Shown one piece after another: positions 8,080-18,751 of a stretch of DNA of 32,869 bases. Within the stretch, counting starts at the first letter, position 1. Every line of letters starts with the position of its first letter. The DNA lies in contig JAPUEF010000350.1 of NCBI GenBank assembly GCA_027492655.1, forward strand, positions 1 through 32,869. The letters run 5' to 3'. This DNA is from Alphaproteobacteria bacterium. Lineage in GTDB: Bacteria > Pseudomonadota > Alphaproteobacteria > Micropepsales > Micropepsaceae. A program made the translations under genes and the position numbers. Below the pieces are notes generated by a model, which saw only the letters and a list, made by a program, of their open reading frames with translations, had not been told where the DNA came from and ran no database searches.

Positions 8080-8979
8080 TCAGTGGCCTGCGGGCTTTTT
8101 CTCGCCGGCGGTGATGGCGAGCGCCACCCGGTCGACGGCGACGGGGCAGTTGTAATGCTCCGAGCGGGCGCAGTTCGGATTATAGAGATAGTTGAAGTCG
8201 ATGGTGACGGTCCTGGGCAGCGCGCCCTTGGCCACTTCGACATCGGTGTAGCGGCCGACGCCGTAGGTTTCCTTGCCCGTGGTGTCGTCCATTATGAAGG
8301 CGGCGAGGCTGTCGATTTCCTCCACCTTGTCGGTGCCGGCATACATCGGCAGGCGCGTCTCGACGCCCTTCAGCGTGAAGACGGCGTCGCCCGCGTAATA
8401 GAACTGCTTGTACCAGCCGCGCGAGGTCTGGAAGACCTTGGGCTCAAGCCTGGCGGCGGGTTCGAATTTCGCCTCGACCACGAACGAGGGATCGTAAGGG
8501 TAATAGTCGAGGCCGGTGAAGGCGGCGGCATCGGGATTGTCGTCGTTATAGACGGCGACGCGCATGCCGTCCTTGCCCGGCTCGATCTGCGCGACGCCGG
8601 CGCTGACGCGGATCTTCTCGCTGAGGGCATGTGGCGAGACGCCTTCGGCCACGAGATCCACGTCGCCGGCGAGGTCAGCGAATTTGGCGGACTTCAGGTC
8701 TTCGCCCGCCGTGACGCTGGGCACGCGGTTGGCCGGAGCGCTGAGCGACCAGTGATAGGCGCCGCCCGCCTGGGTCAGCCATGCGGTTTCGCCGGGCTTC
8801 AGATAGATCGCATCGTCGATCTTGAGGATGGCGGTCGGACGCCTGGCATAGGCCTCGTTGGCGTCCTCGATTTCCGACCTCCACTTGGTTTCGGCATTGG
8901 TCGGCATGGGCGGGGAGTCGGCGAACGCCGCCGCCGCGAGGGCGGTGGCGACGAGGGCGGCGGCGGTCAGGCGGCGCAT
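8080..8979 (-). CDS. Exported DUF1684-family protein
   Basis: A 299-aa protein with a clear N-terminal signal peptide (MRRLTAAALVATALAAAAFA, cleavage probably after residue 20), so it acts in the periplasm. The DUF1684 hallmark is at the C-terminus: YGVGRYTDVE, then TIDFNYLYNPNCARSEHYNCPV and a closing LAITAGEK. Two cysteines in that block are conserved in the family as I know it. DUF1684 proteins have no established biochemical role. The start at 8979 has GGAG upstream (GGAGTTTCCG). It is a single gene, divergent from the small exported protein at 9207 across 227 bp in which I see no further gene. Confidence 0.82.
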   Translation of the reverse strand: MRRLTAAALVATALAAAAFADSPPMPTNAETKWRSEIEDANEAYARRPTAILKIDDAIYLKPGETAWLTQAGGAYHWSLSAPANRVPSVTAGEDLKSAKFADLAGDVDLVAEGVSPHALSEKIRVSAGVAQIEPGKDGMRVAVYNDDNPDAAAFTGLDYYPYDPSFVVEAKFEPAARLEPKVFQTSRGWYKQFYYAGDAVFTLKGVETRLPMYAGTDKVEEIDSLAAFIMDDTTGKETYGVGRYTDVEVAKGALPRTVTIDFNYLYNPNCARSEHYNCPVAVDRVALAITAGEKKPAGH

Positions 8980-9206
8980 CGGAAACTCCGGTTGGATTTG
9001 GCGCTATTGTGACATGGGTGGCGGCTTCAGGCCATTGGCCGGGCTTTAATCCACACTTCAGCTCTGCACCTCGCGCGTCCAGACGAGAGACGGCTGGTCG
9101 CGGGATCGGCTTGCCTGCGGCCATCTTTGCGCCATCTGCGGCTTGCAATCTGCCGGGCCGGCGGACGAGGATTTGGGGCGCAGCCGGCGCCGGAGGGTAA
9201 GATCGG

Positions 9207-9617
9207 ATGAAGATTTGGATTTGCGCCATCGCCGCCGCAGCGGCGCTTTCGGTTCCGGCCGAGGCCGCGCGGGATCAGTATGTCGGCAAGTGGAACTGTC
9301 AGGTCGGCAACCAGCCCGGCCCCGGCGGCGATAAGTTCGGCCTCTGGATGTATACGTTCGAGATGAACGTGGTCGGCCAGGGCAGCTTCACCGCGAAAGG
9401 CACTTACGAGGCCGCGACCAACGGCTATGCCGATCCGTTCACGATGGACGACGGCACATGGCAGGAGGAAAACGGCGGTTTCTTCGGCCAGGGCAACGTC
9501 AAGAAGCAGTCGGGCGACGGGAAGTTGCTGATCGCCGGCGTGCCGCAGCAGGACGGCACGTTGAGCTACAGCCACACCTCCGAGCATGGGACGATGTCGT
9601 TCCTGTGCAAGCGCTGA
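9207..9617 (+). CDS. Small exported protein of unknown function
   Basis: 136 aa with a signal peptide (MKIWICAIAAAAALSVPAEA, cut near residue 20). The mature part is short, glycine-rich and predicted to be mostly beta. It has one cysteine near its start (KWNCQVG) and one at its end (SFLCKR), placed so that they could form a disulfide joining the termini of a small barrel, as in lipocalin-like or avidin-like folds. I do not recognise the family. AGGGT upstream supports the ATG. It is followed by a terminator-like hairpin at 9660, so it is probably monocistronic. Confidence 0.72.
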   Translation: MKIWICAIAAAAALSVPAEAARDQYVGKWNCQVGNQPGPGGDKFGLWMYTFEMNVVGQGSFTAKGTYEAATNGYADPFTMDDGTWQEENGGFFGQGNVKKQSGDGKLLIAGVPQQDGTLSYSHTSEHGTMSFLCKR

Positions 9618-9659
9618 GCGCCACCGGCGCATTGCAGGCGACCTGATATGATGGGTCTT

Positions 9660-9690
9660 GGGGCCGGCGGAATCTGCGCCGGCCCCTCTT
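9660..9690 (+). terminator. Terminator-like hairpin after the 136-aa gene
   Basis: GGGGCCGGCG (9660-9669) pairs perfectly with CGCCGGCCCC (9677-9686) around a 7-nt loop, followed by a weak T tract (TCTT). It separates the small exported gene from ecm. Confidence 0.7.
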
Positions 9691-9773
9691 GCATACAGAC
9701 TTTCGAAAAACGATGCTGCGCCGCAACAAAGATGCGCGGCTGAACCGTTTCCGGCCGCGTCCTGAGGTGGGCG

Positions 9774-11744
<1,971 letters not shown>

Positions 11745-11754
11745 AACGAGGCGC

Positions 11755-12084
11755 TTATGGGGCGTTAAGCGTGACCTCGCTGACCTCGCACAAATTAACC
11801 TGGCGCCAGTCGCCCGTGTCGCCGTCGCTATAGGTGACGCGGATGTCCCACATGCAGATGCTATCCGTGCGATCGAAGCTCACCTGAGCGGTCTCGCCAT
11901 TGGCCAGGACTTCGATGCCCAGAATGTCCGGACCCCAGCGGGTGTCGGAGGACGGCGAGACGTTCAGCGACACGATCACGAAACCGGTACGGTTGATGAC
12001 GTTGAAGTCCTGCTGCGCGGCGATGGCCGAGCCCGCGGTGAAAAAGGTCGCCAGCAACGCGCCGGCGAAAAGACCCGGTTTCAT
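11755..12084 (-). CDS. Small exported protein with paired cysteines
   Basis: 109 aa with a signal peptide (MKPGLFAGALLATFFTAGSAIA). The mature protein starts QQDFNVINRTGFVIVSLNVSPSS and contains WGPDILGIEVLANGETAQVSF, then CMWDIRVTYSDGDTGDW and LCEVSEVTL. The two cysteines could form a disulfide in a small beta-sandwich. The N-R-T-G-x-x-I and D-I-L-G patterns recall small alphaproteobacterial proteins that databases sometimes mislabel; no function is established. It converges on ecm with 10 bp between stops and is divergent from the alcohol dehydrogenase. Confidence 0.75.
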   Translation of the reverse strand: MKPGLFAGALLATFFTAGSAIAAQQDFNVINRTGFVIVSLNVSPSSDTRWGPDILGIEVLANGETAQVSFDRTDSICMWDIRVTYSDGDTGDWRQVNLCEVSEVTLNAP

Positions 12085-12252
12085 GACGTCTTGCTCCTAT
12101 ATTCGATCGAGCAAGGCTTATCGGGTTTCCACGGGCCAGCAACGGCCAAATTGGCGCAGCCCTTCAGAGCATGCGGGCGAGCCCCAGATTGCCGGCTTGC
12201 GGAGGGGGCGTATAGTCGCGGCGACAGTCACCTTCGCGGCGGAGCCTCCACC

Positions 12253-13317
12253 ATGACGAACGCCATCGGCTATGCGGCGCAGGGACCGGAAACCCCGCTG
12301 ACGCCGTTTCATTTCGACCGACGTGCGCTGCGGCCCGAGGATGTCCGGATCTCGATCCTCTATTGCGGCGTCTGTCATTCCGATCTGCATCAGGCGCGCA
12401 ATGACTGGGGCGGCACGATGTATCCGTGCTGTCCGGGGCACGAGATCGTGGGCGAGGTGTCGGCGCTGGGCGCAGCGGCGCGGAAGTTCAAGGTCGGCGA
12501 CAAGGTCGCGGTCGGGTGCCTGGTCGATAGCTGCCGCGCCTGCGACCAGTGCCTGAAGGGCGAGGAGCAGCTGTGCCGCAAGCGTGCGACCGGCACCTAT
12601 AACGGCAAGGACCGCGTCACCGGCGAAACGACCTATGGCGGTTATGCCGACAGCATCGTGGTGCGCGAGGAATTCGTCCTGCGCGTGCCGGACAGCCTGG
12701 ATATCAGGCGTGTCGCACCGCTGCTCTGCGCCGGGATCACCACCTATTCGCCGCTGCGCAAATGGAAGGTGGGGCCGGGAACGCGCGTGGGCGTCGCGGG
12801 CCTGGGTGGGCTTGGCCATATGGCGGTGAAGCTGGCGGCCGGGATGGGGGCCGAGGTGACGATGATCACCGGATCGGCATCGAAGGAGGTCGACGCGCGG
12901 GCGCTGGGCGCGCACAACGTCGTGCTGACAAAAGACAAGGAGGCGATGAAGGCGGCGCGATCGTCATTCGACGTCATCATCGATACGATCCCTGTCGCGC
13001 ATGACGTGACGCCGTATCTCAATCTTCTGGATATCGACGGCACGCTCGTGGTGGTGGGCGCTATCGACATGCTGCCGCCGTTCCACAGCGGCCTGCTTCT
13101 GGGCTCGCGGCGGCGGATTACAGGGTCGCCCATCGGCGGCATAGCCGAGACGCAGGAGATGATCGACTTCTGCGCGGCGAAGAACATCCTGCCGGACTGC
13201 GAGACGATCGCGATCCAGGACATCAACGCGGCCTATAAGCGGCTGGAACGCGCCGACGTCAAATACCGCTTCGTCATCGACATGGCGTCGCTGGCGAGGG
13301 ACCGCGCCGCCGCGTGA
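12253..13317 (+). CDS. Zinc-dependent NAD(P)-alcohol dehydrogenase (YahK/CAD type)
   Basis: A 354-aa medium-chain alcohol dehydrogenase of the cinnamyl-alcohol-dehydrogenase group, which reduces a range of aldehydes with NADPH. Catalytic zinc ligands are in YCGVCHSDLH (about residues 37-46) and PGHEIVGEV. The structural zinc comes from four cysteines in CLVDSCRACDQCLKGEEQLC. The nucleotide-binding loop is GVAGLGGLGHMAVKLA. Downstream stretches GSPIGGIAETQEMIDFCAAKNI and VKYRFVIDM are typical of this subgroup. ATG 12253 follows GGAG (GGAGCCTCCACC). It is a single gene; the physiological substrate cannot be read from sequence. Confidence 0.93.
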   Translation: MTNAIGYAAQGPETPLTPFHFDRRALRPEDVRISILYCGVCHSDLHQARNDWGGTMYPCCPGHEIVGEVSALGAAARKFKVGDKVAVGCLVDSCRACDQCLKGEEQLCRKRATGTYNGKDRVTGETTYGGYADSIVVREEFVLRVPDSLDIRRVAPLLCAGITTYSPLRKWKVGPGTRVGVAGLGGLGHMAVKLAAGMGAEVTMITGSASKEVDARALGAHNVVLTKDKEAMKAARSSFDVIIDTIPVAHDVTPYLNLLDIDGTLVVVGAIDMLPPFHSGLLLGSRRRITGSPIGGIAETQEMIDFCAAKNILPDCETIAIQDINAAYKRLERADVKYRFVIDMASLARDRAAA

Positions 13318-13454
13318 CGGGAGGGCCGGAGCGGGCGGGTTTCGTCTCGCTCATGCCCTATCGACGCGGTTCGGCGGGCGCGTGGCGGTCTTGCCGCGTG
13401 CATTTCCCGCAGGCATGAGAGCGCATCAAAGCCATTTCGCCTTCAGGACAGACC

Positions 13455-14630
13455 ATGATCGAACTTACCCGTGGCGCGCGCGAGACCGCGATCGCCGCTC
13501 GCGTCGATGCTTTCATCCGCGATGTCGTCATTCCCTACGAGCGCGATCCGCGCATCGGCCATCACGGGCCGAGCGACGCGCTGGCCTATGAGCTGAAAGA
13601 CAAGGCGCGCGCGGCGGGGTTGCTATCGCCGCATGTGGGCGAGGCGTTCGGCGGCATGGGCCTCAACCATCGCGAGATCGCGACGGTGTTCCGCGCGGCG
13701 GGATATTCGACGCTGGGGCCGGTCGCGCTGAACATCGCCGCCCCCGACGAGGGCAATATGGCGCTGCTGGAGAAGGTGGCGAGCGCCGCGCAGAAGGAGC
13801 ATTTTCTGCGTCCGCTGGCGGCGGGGCGCGTGCGTTCGGCCTTTTTCATGACCGAGCCGGACGGCGGCGCGGGCTCGGACCCGTCGATGATGAAGACGAC
13901 GGCGCGGCGCGACGGCAATCACTGGGTGATCTCAGGCCGCAAGACGCTGATCACCGGCGCGGACGGCGCGTCGATGGGCATCGTCATGGCGAAGACGGAA
14001 GAGGGCGCGACGCTGTTCCTGTGCGATCTGCCCGATCCCGCCATCCGCGTGGAGCGGGTGCTCGACACGATCGACCGCACCATGCCGGGCGGCCATGCGG
14101 TGATCAGCATCGACGAGCTGCGCCTGACGCCCGACGCCGTTCTGGGTGAGGTGGGGCAGGGGTTCAAATATGCGCAGGTGCGCCTGGCCCCCGCGCGGCT
14201 GACGCATTGTATGCGCTGGTGGGGCGCGGCGAAGCGGGCGCACGATATCGCGGCCGATTATGCGATCCGCCGCCACGCCTTCGGCAAGGCGCTGATCGAC
14301 CACGAAGGCGTCGGTTTCATGCTGGCCGACAACGAGATCGATCTGAAGCAGGCCGAGCTGACGATCGACTGGTGCGCCTGGGTTCTGGACAATGCCGGCC
14401 ACGGCGCGGGCACGGCGGAATCGTCCGTCGCCAAAGTGGCGGTGTCGGAGGCGCTGTACCGGATCGCCGACCGCTGCGTGCAGATCCTGGGCGGGACGGG
14501 CGTGACCGACGATACGCCGGTGCATCAGATCTTCCGCGATATCCGCGCCTTCCGCATCTATGACGGCCCGACCGAGGTGCACAAATGGTCGATCGCCAAG
14601 CGCATCAAGCGCGAAGCGAAGCAGGCCTAG
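13455..14630 (+). CDS. Acyl-CoA dehydrogenase family protein
   Basis: A 391-aa FAD-dependent acyl-CoA dehydrogenase of standard length. Visible are the FAD/substrate loop FFMTEPDGGAGSDPSMM, the domain-three stretch RHAFGKALIDHEGVGFMLADNEID, and the C-terminal RCVQILGGTGVTDDTPVHQIFRDIRAFRIYDGPTEVHKWSIAKRI. The position equivalent to the catalytic glutamate is D-G-P-T-E of the last block, as in several long-chain and bacterial members. Chain-length preference is unknown. It differs clearly from the Mcd and AidB-type paralogues in this window. Its stop overlaps the convergent SnoaL-like gene by 4 bp. Confidence 0.9.
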   Translation: MIELTRGARETAIAARVDAFIRDVVIPYERDPRIGHHGPSDALAYELKDKARAAGLLSPHVGEAFGGMGLNHREIATVFRAAGYSTLGPVALNIAAPDEGNMALLEKVASAAQKEHFLRPLAAGRVRSAFFMTEPDGGAGSDPSMMKTTARRDGNHWVISGRKTLITGADGASMGIVMAKTEEGATLFLCDLPDPAIRVERVLDTIDRTMPGGHAVISIDELRLTPDAVLGEVGQGFKYAQVRLAPARLTHCMRWWGAAKRAHDIAADYAIRRHAFGKALIDHEGVGFMLADNEIDLKQAELTIDWCAWVLDNAGHGAGTAESSVAKVAVSEALYRIADRCVQILGGTGVTDDTPVHQIFRDIRAFRIYDGPTEVHKWSIAKRIKREAKQA

Positions 14631-15070
14631 TCGGAATCCACTTCCGTCGTGTCGGCGTCGACGGCGATCTTCCAGTCGCCCTTCGCGTCCTTCTGCCAGA
14701 CCGTCACATAGGCGCCGGTCTGGTCGGGACTGCCTTCGGTGACGTAAATCCATTCGCCGATGGTGAAGCCCATCGTGCCGTCCTGCGACGCCACCGCTTC
14801 GCCCGGCGTCCAGGTGATCTTGCCGCCTTCGATATACTCATCCTCCAGCACCTTCCTGATGTTGGGGATGCCGCGCACGACGCCTTCGGCATCGTCGAAC
14901 ATGCGCACATCGGGCAAGGCGAAGGCGGCATAGGCGGCGGCGGGGCCTTTCTCGTGGGCGAGCTTCGCGAAGGCCCGGTCGGCGGCCAGCAGGCTGTCCT
15001 CGTGCGGGCCTGCGAAGGCGAGGCCCGCGAACGTGACGGCGGCGGCGATGGTCGCGATCGTACTGCGCAT
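14627..15070 (-). CDS. Exported SnoaL/DUF4440-like protein (NTF2 fold)
   Basis: 147 aa with a signal peptide ending near residue 20 (FAGLAFA). The mature part fits an NTF2/DUF4440 pattern: SLLAADRAFAKLAHEKGPAAAYAAFALPDVRMF, then GIPNIRKVLE, a central ITWTPGEAVAS and a terminal GAYVTVWQKDAKGDWKIAVDA. Such domains bind small ligands or have minor hydrolase activity; no catalytic set can be assigned. GGGAGATTTCT precedes ATG 15070. It lies 21 bp after gluQ on the same strand, so cotranscription is likely. Confidence 0.78.
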   Translation of the reverse strand: MRSTIATIAAAVTFAGLAFAGPHEDSLLAADRAFAKLAHEKGPAAAYAAFALPDVRMFDDAEGVVRGIPNIRKVLEDEYIEGGKITWTPGEAVASQDGTMGFTIGEWIYVTEGSPDQTGAYVTVWQKDAKGDWKIAVDADTTEVDSD

Positions 15071-15091
15071 AGAAATCTCCCTCGATCCCGA

Positions 15092-15919
15092 TCAGGCGAA
15101 GCCGAGCCGGACGCGCAAATCATCCGGCGAAACGCCGCGTGCGCGCAAGTCCCGCAGCGGCGGGGCGTTGTCGCGCTTGGCGAGGCGCTTGCCGTCGGCG
15201 TCGGCGAGAAGCGCATGGTGCCGCCATTCCGGGGCCGGCAGGCCCAGCAGGGCCTGAAGCAGGCGGTGGAGATGGGCGGCGGGCTTCAGATCGTCGCCGC
15301 GCGTCACCAGCGTCACGCCCTGCACGGCGTCGTCGAGCGTGACGCAGAGATGGTAGGAGGCCGGCGTTTCCTTGCGCCCGAGGACCGCGTCGCCGAACTG
15401 CGCCGGATCGGCCGCAATGCGCACGCCGCTTTCCACCAGCGTGAGCGGGCCGGACGCCGCCACAGCCTTGTCCATGTCGAGACGCAGCGCGAAGGGCGTG
15501 CCGGCGGCGATGCGGGCGGCGCGCTCGGCGGGTGCGAGGCGGCGGCAGGCGCCGGGGTAAAGCGGGCCGTCGGGGCCTTGGGGGGCGCCGGCACTGCGCG
15601 CGATTTCGGCGGCGATCTCCCTGCGCGTGCAGAAGCAGGGATAGGTCAGGCCGCGCGCCGTGAGGCTTTCCAGCGCCGCGCCGTATTCGGCGAAATGCTG
15701 CGACTGGCGGCGGACGGGCGTTTCCCATGCGAGGCCGAGCCAGGCGAGATCCTCGTAGATGGCGGCCTCGTATTCGGGGCGGCAGCGCGTGCCGTCGATG
15801 TCCTCGATGCGCAGCAGGACGCGTCCGCCAGCGGCGGCGTGTGCGGCGAATAGCGCGGAGAAGGCATGCCCCTCGTGGAGATAGCCTGTGGGCGAGGGGG
15901 CGAAACGGGTGACGATCAT
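15092..15919 (-). CDS. gluQ: Glutamyl-Q tRNA(Asp) synthetase
   Basis: Attaches glutamate to the queuosine base at position 34 of tRNA(Asp). At 275 aa it is a truncated glutamyl-tRNA synthetase lacking the anticodon-binding half, the hallmark of GluQ. The N-terminus MIVTRFAPSPTGYLHEGHAFSALFA holds the HIGH-type motif (HEGH). RIEDIDGTRC follows, then the zinc-binding CFCTRREI paired with YPGACR, and the KMSKS-equivalent ADGKRLAKRD near residue 250. ATG 15919 is chosen over an in-frame TTG 15 bp upstream because GGGAG is spaced correctly before it. It is divergent from the DUF1761 gene across only 29 bp. Confidence 0.95.
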   Translation of the reverse strand: MIVTRFAPSPTGYLHEGHAFSALFAAHAAAGGRVLLRIEDIDGTRCRPEYEAAIYEDLAWLGLAWETPVRRQSQHFAEYGAALESLTARGLTYPCFCTRREIAAEIARSAGAPQGPDGPLYPGACRRLAPAERAARIAAGTPFALRLDMDKAVAASGPLTLVESGVRIAADPAQFGDAVLGRKETPASYHLCVTLDDAVQGVTLVTRGDDLKPAAHLHRLLQALLGLPAPEWRHHALLADADGKRLAKRDNAPPLRDLRARGVSPDDLRVRLGFA

Positions 15920-15948
15920 GGCGTGCTCCCGCAAGCTAGGAGGGTGAT

Positions 15949-16344
15949 ATGCCCGAGATCAATTGGCTTGGCGCGTTGGTGGCCGGCATAGCCGGGTTCG
16001 TTCTGGGCGCGCTGTGGTACTCGGCGGTTTTCGGCAAGGTCTGGATGCGCGACCACGGGCTCAGCATGGAAGGGCCGTTCCGGTACCCCAGCTGGCTGCC
16101 GATGCTGGCGGCGATCGGCAGCTCGATCGTCGGGGCCATCGTGCTGTCGGCGCTGCTCGGTCCCGCGCCGGGCGTGCAGGCCGGCGTGATCTGGGGCGCG
16201 GTGATCGGCTTCCTGATGATCGCGCCGGCGATCAAGATGAACGGGCTGTTCGCGCAGGATACGCCCGCGCTGGTCGCCATCGAGGCGGGGTATCCGGCGG
16301 TGCAATATACGCTGATGGGGCTGATCCTGGGGCTCTGGTCTTAG
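15949..16344 (+). CDS. DUF1761 family membrane protein
   Basis: 131 aa, four predicted membrane segments. The family pattern begins INWLGALVAGIAGFVLGALWYSAVFGKVWMRDHGLS and ends with GYPAVQYTLMGLILGLW. DUF1761 proteins have no known function. The start is secure: AGGAGGGTGAT lies directly before ATG 15949. The stop codon is part of a hairpin at 16341-16362. Confidence 0.88.
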   Translation: MPEINWLGALVAGIAGFVLGALWYSAVFGKVWMRDHGLSMEGPFRYPSWLPMLAAIGSSIVGAIVLSALLGPAPGVQAGVIWGAVIGFLMIAPAIKMNGLFAQDTPALVAIEAGYPAVQYTLMGLILGLWS

Positions 16345-16362
16345 GCGGGTCTGCCCGCCTAA
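16341..16362 (+). terminator. Hairpin overlapping the DUF1761 stop codon
   Basis: TTAGGCGGG (16341-16349) and CCCGCCTAA (16354-16362) form a perfect 9-bp stem with a 4-nt loop. There is no T tract on the plus strand, so it may attenuate rather than terminate. The esterase start lies only 8 bp further on. Confidence 0.5.
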
Positions 16363-16370
16363 ACTGGGGC

Positions 16371-17060
16371 ATGACCCTTCAAAAGCTCGACGGCCCGCGT
16401 GTGCCGCCCAAGGACGGCGCGAAAGCCGACCGTCTCGTCATTTTCGTCCATGGTTACGGCGCCAATGGCGACGATCTCATCGGGCTAGCGCCCTATTTCC
16501 AGAAGGCGATGCCGACGGCGGCGTTCGTGTCGCCCAACGCGCCGGAGCGCGTGCCGGGGCAACCCTTCGGCTATCAGTGGTTCGGCATCACGCGGCTGGA
16601 CCCGCAATTGATGGCGGCGGGGGCGGACAGCGCCGCGCCGATCCTCAATCATTTCATCGACGAGGAACTGGAGAAGCTGGGCCTCGACGGGACGCGGCTG
16701 GCGCTGGTGGGCTTCAGCCAGGGAACGATGATGTCGCTGCATGTGGGGCTGCGCCGCACCGTGCAGCCGGCGGCGATCCTTGGCTATTCCGGCGCGCTGG
16801 TGGCCCCGGAGCGGCTGGCGGCGGAGATGACGGTGCGCCCGCCGATCGCGCTGGTGCATGGCGACAGCGATCCGATGGTGCCGGTGATGCGGCTGCAGGA
16901 AGCGGTCAACACGATCGGCGCGACCGGGCTGCCGGTGCGCTGGCATGTCTCGCGCGGCGTCGGGCACTCGATCGACCCCGAAGGCCTGCACCTCGGCATC
17001 GGGTTCCTGAAGGATGCGTTCGACGGTGCGCTGGTGGAGGAGCCGGCGGCGGAAGGCTGA
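16371..17060 (+). CDS. Phospholipase/carboxylesterase-family alpha/beta hydrolase
   Basis: A 229-aa cytoplasmic serine esterase of the carboxylesterase 2 / acyl-protein-thioesterase group. The oxyanion region is VIFVHGYGANGDDLIGLAP. The nucleophile elbow is G-F-S-Q-G (about residues 116-120), the acid Asp is in HGDSDPMVP and the catalytic His in GVGHSID. QPFGYQWFGI is also typical of this group. The substrate is unknown; short acyl esters are likely from the family. It begins 26 bp after the DUF1761 gene, behind a small hairpin. Confidence 0.9.
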   Translation: MTLQKLDGPRVPPKDGAKADRLVIFVHGYGANGDDLIGLAPYFQKAMPTAAFVSPNAPERVPGQPFGYQWFGITRLDPQLMAAGADSAAPILNHFIDEELEKLGLDGTRLALVGFSQGTMMSLHVGLRRTVQPAAILGYSGALVAPERLAAEMTVRPPIALVHGDSDPMVPVMRLQEAVNTIGATGLPVRWHVSRGVGHSIDPEGLHLGIGFLKDAFDGALVEEPAAEG

Positions 17061-17190
17061 CGTTCGCGTCAGGCCGCGCCTTCACACGGGCGTCATGGGG
17101 TGTAGAGTAGTTTCTGCGGGTCACTCGAATCGGGAATTACGGACTTCGTCAGCGCACGCCATCCCCAGTTGATCCTCGAAGAGGCGTGTC

Positions 17191-17751
17191 GTGCTCGCCG
17201 CTGAGCGCGCGCCCGATGCGTGTCCCGCGCTTGTCCTGAACGCCGATTACCGGCCGCTCTCGTATTTTCCGCTCTCGCTCTGGTCCTGGCAGGATACGGT
17301 CAAGGCCGTCTTCCTGGACCGCGTGACGATTCTCAGCCACTACGACAAGGTGGTGCGTTCGCCGGGCATGGAATTCCAGCTGCCCTCGGTGGTGTGCCTG
17401 AAGGAGTATGTGAAGCCGGCGCGCACGCCGGCCTTCACCCGGTTCAACGTGTTCCTGCGCGACCGTTTCCAGTGCCAGTATTGCGGCGACCGGCGCGAGC
17501 TGACCTTCGACCATGTCATCCCGCGCTCGCGCGGCGGGCGCACGACGTGGGAGAACATCGTCGCGGCCTGTTCGCCCTGCAATCTTCTGAAAGGTGGCCG
17601 GCTGACCCATCAGTGCGGCATGTGGCCGGCGCACAAGCCGGTGCGCCCGTCGATCCAGGATCTGCAGAAGAACGGGCGCGCGTTTCCGCCGAACTATCTG
17701 CACGAAAGCTGGCGCGACTATCTCTATTGGGATAGCGAGCTGGAGCCTTAG
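17191..17751 (+). CDS. HNH endonuclease domain protein
   Basis: 186 aa. After an N-terminal family-specific region (ALVLNADYRPLSYFPLSLWSWQDTVKAVFLDRV) comes an HNH domain: zinc cysteines in CQYCGD (about residue 95) and CSPCN, with DHVIPRSRGG and the N-I-V-A-A-C block supplying the H-N-H residues. This is a common single-copy chromosomal HNH protein in alphaproteobacteria rather than a mobile homing enzyme. GTG 17191 is the best start, with GAGG about 10 bp upstream. The 130 bp before it carry no gene. Confidence 0.88.
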   Translation: MLAAERAPDACPALVLNADYRPLSYFPLSLWSWQDTVKAVFLDRVTILSHYDKVVRSPGMEFQLPSVVCLKEYVKPARTPAFTRFNVFLRDRFQCQYCGDRRELTFDHVIPRSRGGRTTWENIVAACSPCNLLKGGRLTHQCGMWPAHKPVRPSIQDLQKNGRAFPPNYLHESWRDYLYWDSELEP

Positions 17752-17787
17752 CGCGCGTCGCTTAGGGTCATCGCAGGATTCTCCATC

Positions 17788-18234
17788 ATGTTTCGGCCCA
17801 TCTTCGCTGTTCCGATCGTTCTGGCCGCCGCTGCATTGCTGATGGCGGCGATGCCCGCCGCAGCCAATCTGCCGCCGTCGCCTTTGCCGGAGGCCATGGC
17901 AGCGGTGACGGGCGATTACGAGATGGCGATCGCGACCGGCGCGGCGCGCGGCGCGTGCCCGGTGCAGCTGAACAGCAAGTGGGTGGAAAGCGGCAACGAG
18001 GCGTACGCACAGTTCGGCATCGACGCCGCTTGCCTCGCGAGCGTGTTTGCGGCGCATGGCCTCGCTGAGCCGCTGCAGTGGACGGTTTTCGATGGCGGCG
18101 GCATCCGCGTGAAAAGCGGCGCGACAGAGCTGCGCTTCCGTCCCAATTACGAGCCAGGCAGCTATTTCGCCGAACGGCCCCAGGCAGAGGGCGCGCCGCC
18201 CGTCCAGTTCACGCTGAAGCGCGTCAAACCCTGA
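17788..18234 (+). CDS. Small exported protein, possible AprI/Inh-like fold
   Basis: 148 aa with a long signal peptide (cut near residue 27, MPAAANLPP). The mature domain has two cysteines (ARGACPVQL and DAACLASVF), an LQWTVFDGGGIRVKSG strand pair and a terminal FTLKRVKP. The spacing of GDYEM, C-P-V-x-L, C and W-x-V-x-x-G-G-G resembles periplasmic AprI/Inh metalloprotease inhibitors, but that is a weak, pattern-level resemblance. It sits between the HNH and VOC genes on the same strand. Confidence 0.68.
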   Translation: MFRPIFAVPIVLAAAALLMAAMPAAANLPPSPLPEAMAAVTGDYEMAIATGAARGACPVQLNSKWVESGNEAYAQFGIDAACLASVFAAHGLAEPLQWTVFDGGGIRVKSGATELRFRPNYEPGSYFAERPQAEGAPPVQFTLKRVKP

Positions 18235-18314
18235 GCGGACGCTGGCGCGGCGACGGGTTTTCCTTTTTAGTCCCGCCCATCAATATGCCGGCGAAGCCGG
18301 GAGGGAGAGACTGA

Positions 18315-18692
18315 ATGTTTTCGCACATTATGATCGGCACGAACGATTTGGATCGCGCCAAGACTTTCTACGACAAGCTGCTGGGCACGCTGGGCGTCGG
18401 GCCGTCGGTCGTCGACGGCCATCGCATGTTCTACCTGACCAAGACCGGCGTGTTCGCCGTGTCGAAGCCGATCGACGGCCAGCCGGCGACGCACGCCAAT
18501 GGCGGCACGATCGGCTTCGCCGCCTCTTCACCCGAGCAGGCCGACGCCTGGCACAAGGCGGGCGTCGAAGCCGGCGGCACGAGCATCGAGGAACCGCCGG
18601 GCGTGCGCGAAGGCAGCGTCGGCAAGATGTATCTGGCCTATCTGCGCGATCCGGACGGCAACAAGCTGTGCGCGATGCACCGCATGGGCTGA
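18315..18692 (+). CDS. VOC (glyoxalase/bleomycin-resistance) family protein
   Basis: A 125-aa single-unit vicinal oxygen chelate protein. The first half starts FSHIMIGTNDLDRAKTFYDKLLG and the second closes with GKMYLAYLRDPDGNKLCAMH, the two betaalphabetabetabeta modules of the fold. The His in FSHIMIG and the Y-L-A-Y-L stretch lie where metal ligands sit, so a divalent metal is plausible. The substrate is unknown. GGAGGGAGAG precedes ATG 18315. It is followed by a good terminator. Confidence 0.9.
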   Translation: MFSHIMIGTNDLDRAKTFYDKLLGTLGVGPSVVDGHRMFYLTKTGVFAVSKPIDGQPATHANGGTIGFAASSPEQADAWHKAGVEAGGTSIEEPPGVREGSVGKMYLAYLRDPDGNKLCAMHRMG

Positions 18693-18716
18693 GACGCATC
18701 GCAGCGTTTCGATGCG

Positions 18717-18743
18717 AAGGCCGGCGGTGACGCCGGCCTTTTC
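18717..18743 (+). terminator. Rho-independent terminator after the VOC gene
   Basis: AAGGCCGGCG (18717-18726) and CGCCGGCCTT (18731-18740) form a perfect 10-bp stem with loop GTGA, running straight into a T tract (CTTTTC). It lies between the convergent VOC and GNAT genes. Confidence 0.85.
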
Positions 18744-18751
18744 ATGTGCGC

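Noticed and set aside
9690-9773. Cobalamin riboswitch before the B12-dependent ecm
   Set aside because: The space between the terminator and ecm is about 85 bp and lacks the expected conserved B12-box and multi-helix layout.
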